Numbered from the stretch's first letter, positions 7,264 to 13,580 are shown. The stretch is DNA of 14,799 bases from Candidatus Hebobacteria bacterium (GCA_029821235.1 JALGTT010000037.1:1-14799); one strand, 5' to 3'. The notes: a model not told the origin generated them from the sequence alone. Program-made: numbers and translations.

Positions 7264-7270
7264 GGAGGAG
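7264..7270 (+). promoter_or_regulatory. Ribosome binding site that sets the ATG at 7276
   Basis: GGAGGAG lies 5 bases before the ATG at 7276. It decides against the longer frame from 7159, whose extra 39 residues are Gly/Ala/Arg-rich and would bury the signal anchor. Confidence 0.7.
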
Positions 7271-7275
7271 GCGCC

Positions 7276-7830
7276 ATGAGAAGACAACGCTTCTTTTCTT
7301 ACGGGGCCGCGTTGGTGGTGGTCTTCGTCGTGGCATTCGGGGCGTACGCGGCCTGGAGTTGGCATTCCGTCAAACAGGCGATGCGGAACGGCCGCGTCAT
7401 CTCGCCCCAGGGCGAGACGCTTGAGTTGAAGTCGAAGGGCATGTCGCTCCTGGTCCCCGTCCCTCTCTACCCCTCGGCGCGCGTCGTCACCTTCACCGCG
7501 GCGCCGAACGGCTTCGAGGAGGAGTACTCGCTCTACCTGCAGCTGGCGACGCCCGATGATCCCGAAGTGGTGGCCGCGTGGTATCTCGACCAATGGGCGG
7601 AGTATCAGCCCCACCGACCCGACATCCCCGGTGCGGAAAAGATCGAGGGCGAGTGGTTCGTCACCCGGAAGATCGACGGCCGCATCGCTTCGGTGAACAT
7701 CGTGCGGGCCGGGAAAGCGAGCAAGGACATCGTGAAGGCGTTGCGCGAACCCTTGCGTCCGCCGAAACCAGGAGACGAGGAAACGCGGATAACATTGTCC
7801 GTGCCCTGGGTGCCGGACAAGAAGTCGTAG
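7276..7830 (+). CDS. Membrane-anchored protein of unknown function
   Basis: A 184-residue protein with a short basic N-terminus (MRRQR) and one hydrophobic segment at about residues 7-27 (YGAALVVVFVVAFGAYAAW). It is probably a signal anchor or uncleaved signal peptide with the rest outside the cytoplasmic membrane. The exported part has LYPSARVVTF (64-73), then ATPDDPEVVAAWYLDQW (91-107) and an alternating hydrophobic region near 120-145. The YP-a...TpDdpeVv.wY layout recalls small envelope proteins in which a strand is followed by a helix beginning with a D-P pair. A protein with a similar plan is encoded at 12935-13498. I do not recognise a named family. GGAGGAG 5 bases upstream fixes the start. 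The gene is co-directional with DUF1854 but 141 bp away, so it may be transcribed separately. Confidence 0.7.
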   Translation: MRRQRFFSYGAALVVVFVVAFGAYAAWSWHSVKQAMRNGRVISPQGETLELKSKGMSLLVPVPLYPSARVVTFTAAPNGFEEEYSLYLQLATPDDPEVVAAWYLDQWAEYQPHRPDIPGAEKIEGEWFVTRKIDGRIASVNIVRAGKASKDIVKALREPLRPPKPGDEETRITLSVPWVPDKKS

Positions 7831-8033
7831 CGGCCGCACGTCCGGGCGAGTCCGCCAAGTGAGGCCTTTGACGAAGGGCCGTCTCCGGGGGGCCGTCTCC
7901 TCGTGTCACATCCCCAATTCGAGGCGCATCTGCATGGCCCGCGACCGGCGCGGGGGGCCGGCTGATCCCGAAGAGAGATGTTACCTTGGCCTCGAGATAT
8001 GCGTCCTTGTAGGTCGGGACGAGCGAGGAGCAG
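7831..8033. other. Non-coding gap before the sigma factor with repeat remnants
   Basis: No convincing gene lies in these 203 bases. GGGCCGTCTCC occurs twice, 14 bases apart (7876-7886 and 7890-7900). CTTGTAGGTCGGG (8006-8018) differs by one base from the reverse complement of the CCCGCCCTACAAG tail of the palindrome cluster at 3.8-4.0 kb, so it may be a repeat remnant. It lies just before the ribosome site of the sigma gene. Confidence 0.4.
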
Positions 8034-9233
8034 ATGGCGTTGACGGATGGACAGTTGGTGGAACGGGTGCGCAACGGCGACCGCGAGGCCTTCGGGGAGT
8101 TGGTTGACCGGTACCAGGACATGGTCTATGGGCTCGGGTATCACCTGACTCGTGACTTCGAGGCGGCCCGAGACCTGGCCCAAGAGGCGTTCGTGCAGGC
8201 CTACCTGAAACTCGGCCAACTTCGCGCCCCGGACAAGTTCTCGGGGTGGCTGCGCAGGATCGCAACCAATGTCCACCACACCCAGCAGCGCCGCCGTGAG
8301 GTGAGCACGGTGGGGCTGGAAGAGGCCGGCGAGATGGCTGACACGCGACAGCACTCGGAAATCGAGGTGGTGGTGCGGGAGGCCCTTTCCCGGCTGCGCG
8401 AGCCGGAGCGACTTGCCCTCACACTGCACTATGTGAACGGCTATTCGCACGCGGAGATCGGCGACTTCCTGGGTGTCCGGCCGGAGACTGTCAAGACGCG
8501 CCTCGCCCGCGCCCTATGGCCGGCCGCTCCGCGAGTATGGGGAGGCGCCGCGGGTGCGGACGACAGAACTGCCGGAGGACCTGCGGCCGCAGGTGCGCAG
8601 GGCGATGTGCCTCACCTGGATGCACGGACTGCTCCAGGAGACCATGGGCCGGCTCCCGTGGATCGAGGCGTTCGACAAACTGTGGATCCGCTTTTGGAGG
8701 GACGGCAAGTCCCAGTACGCCTGGTTTGCGGATGTTCCCGGAGATGCCGGGTATATCTCTTCGGTTGTCATCGGTCCGGAGGAAGGGAACCCGAAGGGCG
8801 AGCCCCCGCCGGCCGACGAGGTGGATCGAGTGCTCAGTCGGTGCGCGTTGCCGGAGCTCCGCGACCTGGTTGCTCGCCTGCGGGCACTGGTGCCCGGGAA
8901 GCCGGGGTCGCTCTCGGGCGCGCTTCACACGCAGATGCAGCGGCTGCTGCGCGAAGTGCGCGACCAACTCCCCTCCGGGCCAGGCGAAGCCGCTCCTGTG
9001 GGGAAGGGGGTGACAGCCCTCGTTTCTCCCGAGGTGCGGGAGGCGATGGCCGCGGGTCGCAGCATCTCGGTGCAGGACCTGCCGGAGAAGTTGCGCGAAC
9101 TGGTGCGGCGGGCGGCCTTCCTGCACTGGGGCAGCGCGGTGCTGCAGATGATCGAGCAGCCCGCGTCGTGGCTGCTGCGCTTCGACGAGGCCAGCATCGA
9201 GTTCGGGCTGTATCCAAGGCACCTGCAGGGTGA
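8034..9233 (+). CDS. ECF-type RNA polymerase sigma-70 factor (out of phase after about residue 161)
   Basis: Residues 1-160 are a complete ECF sigma factor. Region 2 runs from LVERVRNGDREAF (8-20) through DLAQEAFVQAYLKLGQL (47-63) and FSGWLRRIATN (69-79). Region 4 has LREPERLALTLHYVNGYS (121-138) and the helix-turn-helix HAEIGDFLGVRPETVKTRLA (139-158). Such factors direct RNA polymerase to specific promoters. After RLARALWP this frame becomes a Gly/Ala/Pro/Arg-rich tail to 9233 that looks like shadow translation. Meanwhile a natural-looking protein runs in the next frame to 9306. Removing one GGCC of the tandem GGCCGGCC at 8518-8525 joins the frames as RLARALWPLREYGEAPR and gives a 422-residue protein, so I read 8034-9306 as one gene disrupted by a 4-bp duplication or sequence error. 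GAGGAG (8025-8030) is only 3 bases before the ATG; a TTG at 8040 is an alternative start. No anti-sigma gene is adjacent. Confidence 0.8.
   Translation: MALTDGQLVERVRNGDREAFGELVDRYQDMVYGLGYHLTRDFEAARDLAQEAFVQAYLKLGQLRAPDKFSGWLRRIATNVHHTQQRRREVSTVGLEEAGEMADTRQHSEIEVVVREALSRLREPERLALTLHYVNGYSHAEIGDFLGVRPETVKTRLARALWPAAPRVWGGAAGADDRTAGGPAAAGAQGDVPHLDARTAPGDHGPAPVDRGVRQTVDPLLEGRQVPVRLVCGCSRRCRVYLFGCHRSGGREPEGRAPAGRRGGSSAQSVRVAGAPRPGCSPAGTGAREAGVALGRASHADAAAAARSARPTPLRARRSRSCGEGGDSPRFSRGAGGDGRGSQHLGAGPAGEVARTGAAGGLPALGQRGAADDRAARVVAAALRRGQHRVRAVSKAPAG
8518..8525 (+). other. Tandem GGCC duplication, likely cause of the sigma-factor frameshift
   Basis: GGCC occurs twice back to back at the exact end of the sigma region-4 helix. 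An extra four bases shift the frame by one. Deleting one copy restores an uninterrupted 422-codon reading frame. No classical slippery heptamer is seen, so programmed frameshifting is less likely than slippage mutation or an assembly error. Confidence 0.6.
8539..8545 (+). promoter_or_regulatory. Possible internal ribosome site for the C-terminal domain
   Basis: GGGGAGG lies 8 bases before a GTG at 8554 in the frame of the downstream domain. If used, the C-terminal domain could be made as a separate 250-residue protein even with the frame disrupted. Confidence 0.3.
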
Positions 9234-9306
9234 CTTCGCCGGGAAGGAATATGTGAAACTCTACGGCCCCGTGGCGGCGGAGACGCACCAGACAGGGATC
9301 TACTGA
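8554..9306 (+). CDS. C-terminal domain of the sigma factor, in the shifted frame, with internal duplication
   Basis: 250 residues from the GTG at 8554; the frame itself is open from 8473. The composition is normal (W, F, Y and buried aliphatics), unlike the competing frame. It contains two similar blocks. Residues 5-22 (ELPEDLRPQVRRAMCLTW) and 175-192 (DLPEKLRELVRRAAFLHW) share 11 of 18 residues. Each is followed by an LQ pair, an FD-x3-I-x-F pattern, and a GP (74-75 and 238-239). Between them is a basic helical stretch (LPELRDLVARLRALV, 99-113, then QMQRLLREVRDQLP). It is probably the C-terminal part of the same polypeptide as the sigma factor, with a sensing or regulatory role as in other ECF factors with C-terminal extensions; that role is inference. 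I recognise no named family. It could be an independent gene if the internal start is used. Confidence 0.6.
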   Translation: MRTTELPEDLRPQVRRAMCLTWMHGLLQETMGRLPWIEAFDKLWIRFWRDGKSQYAWFADVPGDAGYISSVVIGPEEGNPKGEPPPADEVDRVLSRCALPELRDLVARLRALVPGKPGSLSGALHTQMQRLLREVRDQLPSGPGEAAPVGKGVTALVSPEVREAMAAGRSISVQDLPEKLRELVRRAAFLHWGSAVLQMIEQPASWLLRFDEASIEFGLYPRHLQGDFAGKEYVKLYGPVAAETHQTGIY

Positions 9307-9351
9307 GAGGCCGGGGAGGAGTCAACGTGGGGCGCGCTGGGAGCCTGCGTC

Positions 9352-9421
9352 GCCCTGCTTCGTCCGCCGGAGGCGGGCTTCGCAGGGCAGGCCAGACGGC
9401 CCGGCGGGCAGGCCTGCCCTA
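9352..9421. repeat. Palindromic repeats between convergent genes
   Basis: GCCCTGC (9352-9358) pairs with GCAGGGC (9382-9388), enclosing CCGCC/GGCGG (9364-9368 with 9372-9376). Then GGGCAGGCC (9385-9393) can pair with GGCCTGCCC (9411-9419). That right arm is itself part of a perfect 14-bp palindrome, GGGCAGGCCTGCCC (9406-9419), followed by TACTTG. The block fills the gap between the converging sigma-factor gene and the HlyD gene and includes the first base of the HlyD stop codon as read on the plus strand. It may serve as a bidirectional transcription end, and its CTGCCCTACTTG end resembles the CCGCCCTACAAG tail of the 3.8-kb cluster. Confidence 0.55.
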
Positions 9422-10831
9422 CTTGCGGATGTCTATCCAGACGCGGCAGGTCATGCCCGGGATGATGCGGGGGTCTTTGGCGTCCAGGCTGATCTTCAGG
9501 CTGATCTTGAGGGGGACCTGCTGGAGCTGCCAGGGGCTGGAGGCGTCGGCGGAAAATGTGGTGGCCTTGCCCACCTTGGTAACCTTGCCGGTGAACTTGC
9601 GCCGCGGGAAGGCGTCGAGCCGGATGATCACCGGCTGGCCGGCCTTCACCTTCGCCACCGCAAGTTCGGTGACTCCCGCGTTGATCCAGAGGGGCCGGTC
9701 GGTGGAGGCGATGGTGACGATGGGCTCTCCCTTGCCCACCACCTCGCCCTCGTGAACCGAGCGGCCGGGGCCGCGCACCACCACGCCGTCGGTGGTGCTG
9801 CGGAGGACAGCATCGGCGAGCCTCGCGCTGGCCGACTCCAACTCGGCCTGCGCCTGGGTCACCGCCGCGCGGCAGGCGAGGACATCCTGCTCCTTGAGGG
9901 CGATCTCCTTCTTGCGAGATAGCGCGGTCTGCAGCATCGCCTCGGCCCGGCGCACCTCCGCCTCCCGGGTGGCGATCTCCTGGCGCATCATCTGGCCCTC
10001 GTAGCTCTTGGCCAGCGCGACGGCGAGGGCCGCTTCGGCGGCGGCGATGTCCTCGGGGCGGCTTCCCGCCTCCAGCAGGCTGAGTTGCTGGCGGGCGGAG
10101 GCGAGGGTCGCCTCCGCCACCTCCTTGTCGGTGCGGGCGGCGTCGAGGGCCTGTGCGGAAACGGCTCCCTGTCGGTGGAGTTTCTCCATTCTGCGCAGGG
10201 AAGCGGTGGCCTTGGCGAGTTCGGATTCGGCCGCCCTTACATCGGCGCGCGCCTGGGCGATCTCCTGCGAGCGGGGGCCGGCCTTGAGGCGCGCGAGTTC
10301 GGCGCGCGCCTTTTCCACCTCGTTGCGGTGCTGGCGGGTGTGCATCTCGAGCTGGGCCTTCGCCTCCACCAGGCGCGCGCGCGCGGCCGCCAGTTCCGCC
10401 TCCGCCTGGGCTATGGCGGCGGCGGCCTGCCGCTTCGTCATCTCGAGTTCGGTCTCTGCGCGGTGGAGGGCGCTCTTGGCGGCCTCCAGTGCGGCCTTCG
10501 CCTGTTCGACCCGGGCCTCCAGATCCGCCTTGTCGAGGATGGCGACGATCTGGCCCTTCTTCACCAGGTCGCCGGTCCTCACCGGGATGCTCTGGACGCG
10601 GGTGTCGGTCTTGGCGGCTAGGCTGACCACGAACGCGCTCACCCGCGCGTAACTGGTGCGGACATGGGTGAGAGAAAACCAGATGGCGTACCCGCCCCAG
10701 ACCAGCCCCACCAGGCCGACGAGGAGGCCGATGGCCACCAGATAGTGCCACCACTCGCGCCTGCGAGCTTTAGTCTCCTGTGCGTTTCTTCCCCGCCGGG
10801 GCCCGTAGACCGGGCGTAACTCACCGGGCAT
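9419..10831 (-). CDS. HlyD-family periplasmic adaptor (membrane fusion protein)
   Basis: A 470-residue adaptor linking an inner-membrane exporter to the envelope. A cytoplasmic basic N-terminus is followed by one membrane segment at about 27-52 (WWHYLVAIGLLVGLVGLVWG). The first half of the lipoyl-like domain is at about 75-100 (SIPVRTGDLVKKGQIVAILD). A very long Ala/Glu/Arg-rich coiled coil spans about 100-335, with the repeated LKAGPRSQEI and LEAGSRPEDI turns typical of the family. Then come the second lipoyl half (TTDGVVVRGPGRSVHEGEVV) and a beta-barrel ending in IIPGMTCRVWIDI. A 12-bp tandem duplication gives KISLKISL near the end. No ABC, MFS or RND partner is adjacent; it faces 11061 divergently. 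The ATG at 10831 has only a weak upstream ribosome site (GAAAGG is too far), so the start is less certain than the family. Confidence 0.88.
   Translation of the reverse strand: MPGELRPVYGPRRGRNAQETKARRREWWHYLVAIGLLVGLVGLVWGGYAIWFSLTHVRTSYARVSAFVVSLAAKTDTRVQSIPVRTGDLVKKGQIVAILDKADLEARVEQAKAALEAAKSALHRAETELEMTKRQAAAAIAQAEAELAAARARLVEAKAQLEMHTRQHRNEVEKARAELARLKAGPRSQEIAQARADVRAAESELAKATASLRRMEKLHRQGAVSAQALDAARTDKEVAEATLASARQQLSLLEAGSRPEDIAAAEAALAVALAKSYEGQMMRQEIATREAEVRRAEAMLQTALSRKKEIALKEQDVLACRAAVTQAQAELESASARLADAVLRSTTDGVVVRGPGRSVHEGEVVGKGEPIVTIASTDRPLWINAGVTELAVAKVKAGQPVIIRLDAFPRRKFTGKVTKVGKATTFSADASSPWQLQQVPLKISLKISLDAKDPRIIPGMTCRVWIDIRK
9485..9508 (-). repeat. 12-bp tandem duplication inside the HlyD gene
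   Basis: CAGGCTGATCTT occurs twice in a row (9485-9496 and 9497-9508, plus strand). It is in phase, so the protein has an extra four residues (KISLKISL) in a beta-strand that is normally a single VPVKISL-like segment in this family. It looks like a recent slippage event that keeps the frame. Confidence 0.6.
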
Positions 10832-10972
10832 GGCGTTGACAGCAACCTTTCGCTTAGTGAATGAATGACGGTTTCGCGGGAGCGCGCCGCGCGAAACCCT
10901 CCCGGTCTCTTATGCCTTGCCGCGGCATCTCCTTCCCGCGCGCGGAAAACGTAAGGGAATAATGGGGCAGAG

Positions 10973-11001
10973 TTGTCGTTCTTGAACAAAGCGGGTAAGA
11001 T
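10973..11001 (+). promoter_or_regulatory. Candidate sigma-70-like promoter for the 11061-14795 run
   Basis: TTGTCG (10973-10978), a 17-base spacer and TAAGAT (10996-11001) match the -35 and -10 consensus at 4 of 6 positions each, in the most AT-rich stretch of the 229-bp divergent gap. The ATG at 11061 lies about 60 bases downstream. It is a sequence match only. A TTGACA at 10836-10841 has no good partner. Confidence 0.35.
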
Positions 11002-11060
11002 ATCGTGGTCGGCGCGATGAGAAACAGCCGGCGCCAACCCCTCCAGAGAGAGTTCGCGAT

Positions 11061-11807
11061 ATGAGCAACCGTCGAGCGCGCGCGAGAGGACCGGCACTCG
11101 CCCTGGTCTGCCTGTGGCTCGCCTGGGCGGCGGGCGCACAGGCGCAGCCGCTGCCCAGCGAGGCGCGGCAGGTGGGCGAGCGCTTCCTGTATGCGTTCTC
11201 GCGCAACGACCGGGACGCGATTTCCGCCATGATCCCGAAGCGGGCGGAGAACCTGTTCGGGCCCTGCCCGTTCGACCGGATGCCCAGCCTGTACGATCCG
11301 CGGGCCGACGGCCGGGTGGGGGCCGTGGAGTTCCGGGGAAAGATGAGCGACCCGGGGCTGCCGGCCAAGGGGATCGTGATTCTGCGGCTGATGGAGGAAG
11401 GGGGGACGAAGATCTGGCGGGTGCGCCAGATCTACTGGTATGACGAGTTGCCGAAGGGAGCGGAAATCCCCGAGCGCAGCCCCACGGACGCCGACCAGCG
11501 GCAGGAGCCGAGGCTGCGGGAGGCGGCGAAGCGCTTCATCCACCATTGGCTGGCCGGCAACTTCGACGAGATGGCGGGGCTCGTGTTCCGGTGGTGGGAG
11601 GTGGACCGCCGGCCGCCGAAGTGGGTGCGGATGACGCGGGTGGAACTGAAGGCGCGTCCGACCACGCTGGATGGAATCCGGGTCGACTTCAAGGCGAAGT
11701 TGAAGATACTCAGGATCCTGCCCCGGACGGTGAGGGGGAACATCTGGCTGGTGAAGGAGGACGGCGTCTGGCGGGTGCGGCCGCTCACCTTCGCCTTCTT
11801 CTTCTGA
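11061..11807 (+). CDS. Secreted protein with two NTF2-like (SnoaL-type) repeats
   Basis: A 248-residue protein with a signal peptide: basic MSNRRARARG, hydrophobic ALALVCLWLAWAAG, and a likely cleavage after AQA (residue 28). The mature part seems to contain two copies of a small NTF2-like fold. The first starts with a helix, EARQVGERFLYAFSRND, and ends in a strand TKIWRVRQIYW. The second starts with REAAKRFIHHWLAGNFDEMAGL and ends in GVWRVRPLTFAFF. Both have the helix-(A/D)-M pattern and the closing W-R-V-R strand typical of SnoaL/NTF2-like proteins, which bind small ligands or act as scaffolds. The function is unknown. GAGAGAG (11044-11050) precedes the ATG. The radical SAM gene starts 20 bp after its stop, so co-transcription is likely. 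Confidence 0.7.
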   Translation: MSNRRARARGPALALVCLWLAWAAGAQAQPLPSEARQVGERFLYAFSRNDRDAISAMIPKRAENLFGPCPFDRMPSLYDPRADGRVGAVEFRGKMSDPGLPAKGIVILRLMEEGGTKIWRVRQIYWYDELPKGAEIPERSPTDADQRQEPRLREAAKRFIHHWLAGNFDEMAGLVFRWWEVDRRPPKWVRMTRVELKARPTTLDGIRVDFKAKLKILRILPRTVRGNIWLVKEDGVWRVRPLTFAFFF

Positions 11808-11827
11808 GGGCCGGACCGCCGCGGGGC

Positions 11828-12892
11828 ATGAGGATGAAACTCGGCAGCGCAGTGCTCAATCTCCTTCGTCTGCGCGGGGCCCGGCGGGAGCTGCCCCTGG
11901 TTACCGCGGCGCGGCCGGCGCGGGCGGATATCGAGCCCACCACGGTCTGCAATTTCCGCTGTCCCCACTGCCCCACCACGGGAGGCGTTCCCGGCTTCGT
12001 GCGCCGCCACATGTCCCTCCCCGAATTCACCTCCGTACTGGACCAGTTGCCCACCGTGTACCGCATCAAACTGGTCGGGCTGGGCGAGCCGCTGCTCAAC
12101 CCGGACTTCTTCGCCATGGTGCGGGAGGCGGCCCGCCGCCGGGTGAGGGTGCTCACCACCACCAACGGCAGTCTGTTGGACAAGGAGCGGAGGCGGGAGC
12201 TGCTCACCTGTGGGCTCACCCATCTCAATGTGTCGGTGGATGCCGCGCGGCCGGAGACGCACGCGCGGCTGCGGCCGGGGTCCAACCTGGAGCAGATCGG
12301 AGGAGAATTGGCCGCTCTCATCCGCGAGAGGGGCCGGCAGAGGAGGCCGGTGGTCCGGGTGTGGCATGTGATCCAGCGCGAGTCGGTGTCCGAGTTGCCC
12401 GATTTGGTCGCGCGCTGCGCGGAGTGGGGGGTGGACGCGCTGCTGTGCACCGCGAAGTTGACGAACTTCGGGCTCGCCTCGCTGGAGGAGGTGGTGGCCG
12501 AGCGCCGCGCGTTGGCGGAGGACCTGGGGCGGGTGCTGCCGGAGGCGCGGCGGAGGGCGGCCGCCGCGGGCCTGGAGTTCCGCTGCCCGGAGGCGCCCCC
12601 GCCTCCCCGCAAGCCGGAGGACGGCCGGCCGTGCCGCTGGCCGTGGAGCCGAACCTTCATCGCCGTCACCGGAGAGGTCTTCCCGTGTCCATATGCGCGG
12701 GGCCCGGATGGAATGGCATTGGGCCGCGTGCTGCCCGACGCAGGAGCGAAGGACTCGGACGAGGCGGAGGATTTCTCCTCCTTCTCCTCGGTCTGGAACG
12801 GCGAGCCGATGCAGGATCTGCGGGCGCGAATCCGCGACCGGCGGAATCCGGCCTTTTGCCGCGCCTGCTACCCGGGGTGGACGCCGATCTAG
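11828..12892 (+). CDS. Radical SAM protein with SPASM-like C-terminus
   Basis: 354 residues. The cluster motif C41-x3-C45-x2-C48 (CNFRCPHC) binds the 4Fe-4S cluster that cleaves S-adenosylmethionine. The GEP loop (86-88, LVGLGEPLLNP) and the LTTTNGSLLD strand are typical of the radical SAM barrel. The C-terminus has C269, C287 (FPCPYA) and C344-x2-C347 (FCRACYPGW). That would suit one auxiliary cluster, fewer than the seven cysteines of a full SPASM domain. Relatives include peptide-modifying and cofactor-maturing enzymes; the substrate here is unknown and no precursor peptide is evident nearby. The frame is open back to 11546, but that overlaps the upstream gene. I take the ATG at 11828; the ATG at 11834 is equally possible, as neither has a strong ribosome site. 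The gene starts 20 bp after the NTF2-like gene and ends 42 bp before the anchored protein. Confidence 0.88.
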   Translation: MRMKLGSAVLNLLRLRGARRELPLVTAARPARADIEPTTVCNFRCPHCPTTGGVPGFVRRHMSLPEFTSVLDQLPTVYRIKLVGLGEPLLNPDFFAMVREAARRRVRVLTTTNGSLLDKERRRELLTCGLTHLNVSVDAARPETHARLRPGSNLEQIGGELAALIRERGRQRRPVVRVWHVIQRESVSELPDLVARCAEWGVDALLCTAKLTNFGLASLEEVVAERRALAEDLGRVLPEARRRAAAAGLEFRCPEAPPPPRKPEDGRPCRWPWSRTFIAVTGEVFPCPYARGPDGMALGRVLPDAGAKDSDEAEDFSSFSSVWNGEPMQDLRARIRDRRNPAFCRACYPGWTPI

Positions 12893-12934
12893 CGCGGGCA
12901 GGAGCGAACCTCCCGGCAGGGGAATGCAAGCGTT

Positions 12935-13498
12935 ATGCAAGTCAGCCGACGAGAACTGTTCGTGATATTCGGGGCGCTGATGGTGGGATGGGTGGGCCTG
13001 ATGGTCGGGCTGCACAAGTGGCAGAAGAGCCGGGGCCCCTCCAGGACGGTGGTGCGGCCGGACCTGGTGCATTATCCCGGGACCGAGGGCGTTCCCGAGC
13101 AGGAGTCCGAGAACCTGGGCTGGCGGAAGTACTGGTTCACCTTCGGCGAGGACTATCCCTCGAAGACGGTCTATCAGTTCTACCAGCGGGAGATGGCCTC
13201 CCAGGGGTGGCGGCTGATGCCGGACCGGGAGCCGGAGTGGATCCGCCGGGAATCGAAGGGCAAGGCGCGCGACGTGTTCCGCGCCACCTGGCTCTCCCCA
13301 GACCGCCTCTATCAGTTGGACCTGGACATGGTCTCTGTGGCGAAGGTGACGCGGGAGGGCGACCGGGTGGTGAGCGAGGAGCGAGAGCCGGGAATGCAGG
13401 TGTACGTGACCCTGAGGCGAGTGATGATCCCCGGCATGCTCCTGCCCCCGACGCAGCCGGAGGACGTGAAGGGGGAGATCGAAGCGCCGAAGAGATGA
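12935..13498 (+). CDS. Membrane-anchored protein of unknown function
   Basis: 187 residues. One hydrophobic segment at about 7-28 (ELFVIFGALMVGWVGLMVG) follows a basic N-terminus, so the rest is probably exported and anchored. The exported part has HYPGTEGVP (47-55), YWFTFGEDYPSKTVYQFYQREM (67-87) followed by ASQGW, and alternating hydrophobic strands. The strand, then D-P-type helix start, then QFYQREM...GW plan is like that of small envelope proteins with a helix-turn GW motif, and resembles the product of 7276-7830, although identity is low. I do not recognise a named family. AGGGGA (12918-12923) lies about 11 bases before the ATG, a slightly long spacing. The position between the radical SAM and M14 genes on the same strand (42 and 82 bp gaps) suggests one transcript. 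Confidence 0.65.
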   Translation: MQVSRRELFVIFGALMVGWVGLMVGLHKWQKSRGPSRTVVRPDLVHYPGTEGVPEQESENLGWRKYWFTFGEDYPSKTVYQFYQREMASQGWRLMPDREPEWIRRESKGKARDVFRATWLSPDRLYQLDLDMVSVAKVTREGDRVVSEEREPGMQVYVTLRRVMIPGMLLPPTQPEDVKGEIEAPKR

Positions 13499-13568
13499 CG
13501 TCATCCAAACGGCCGGCGGGCAGAGGTGGCCCGTGGGGGCTGGGCGAAGTCTCCGGGCAATTCACTCC

Positions 13569-13573
13569 GGGAG
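13569..13573 (+). promoter_or_regulatory. Ribosome binding site that sets the M14-like gene start at 13581
   Basis: GGGAG lies 7 bases before the ATG at 13581. It favours this start over the ATG at 13533, which would add 16 residues with no obvious role. Confidence 0.6.
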
Positions 13574-13580
13574 TTCTGAC

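Noticed and set aside
8514..8530. Programmed ribosomal frameshifting in the sigma gene
   Set aside because: No slippery heptamer or downstream pseudoknot is evident, and a simple GGCC duplication explains the shift fully.
10836..10866. TTGACA-based promoter facing right in the divergent gap
   Set aside because: No acceptable -10 element lies 16-18 bases downstream, and the site overlaps the likely leader of the HlyD gene on the other strand.
11432..13504. A 690-codon open frame on the minus strand
   Set aside because: It lies opposite the radical SAM and anchored-protein genes, has shadow-like composition and no recognisable domain.
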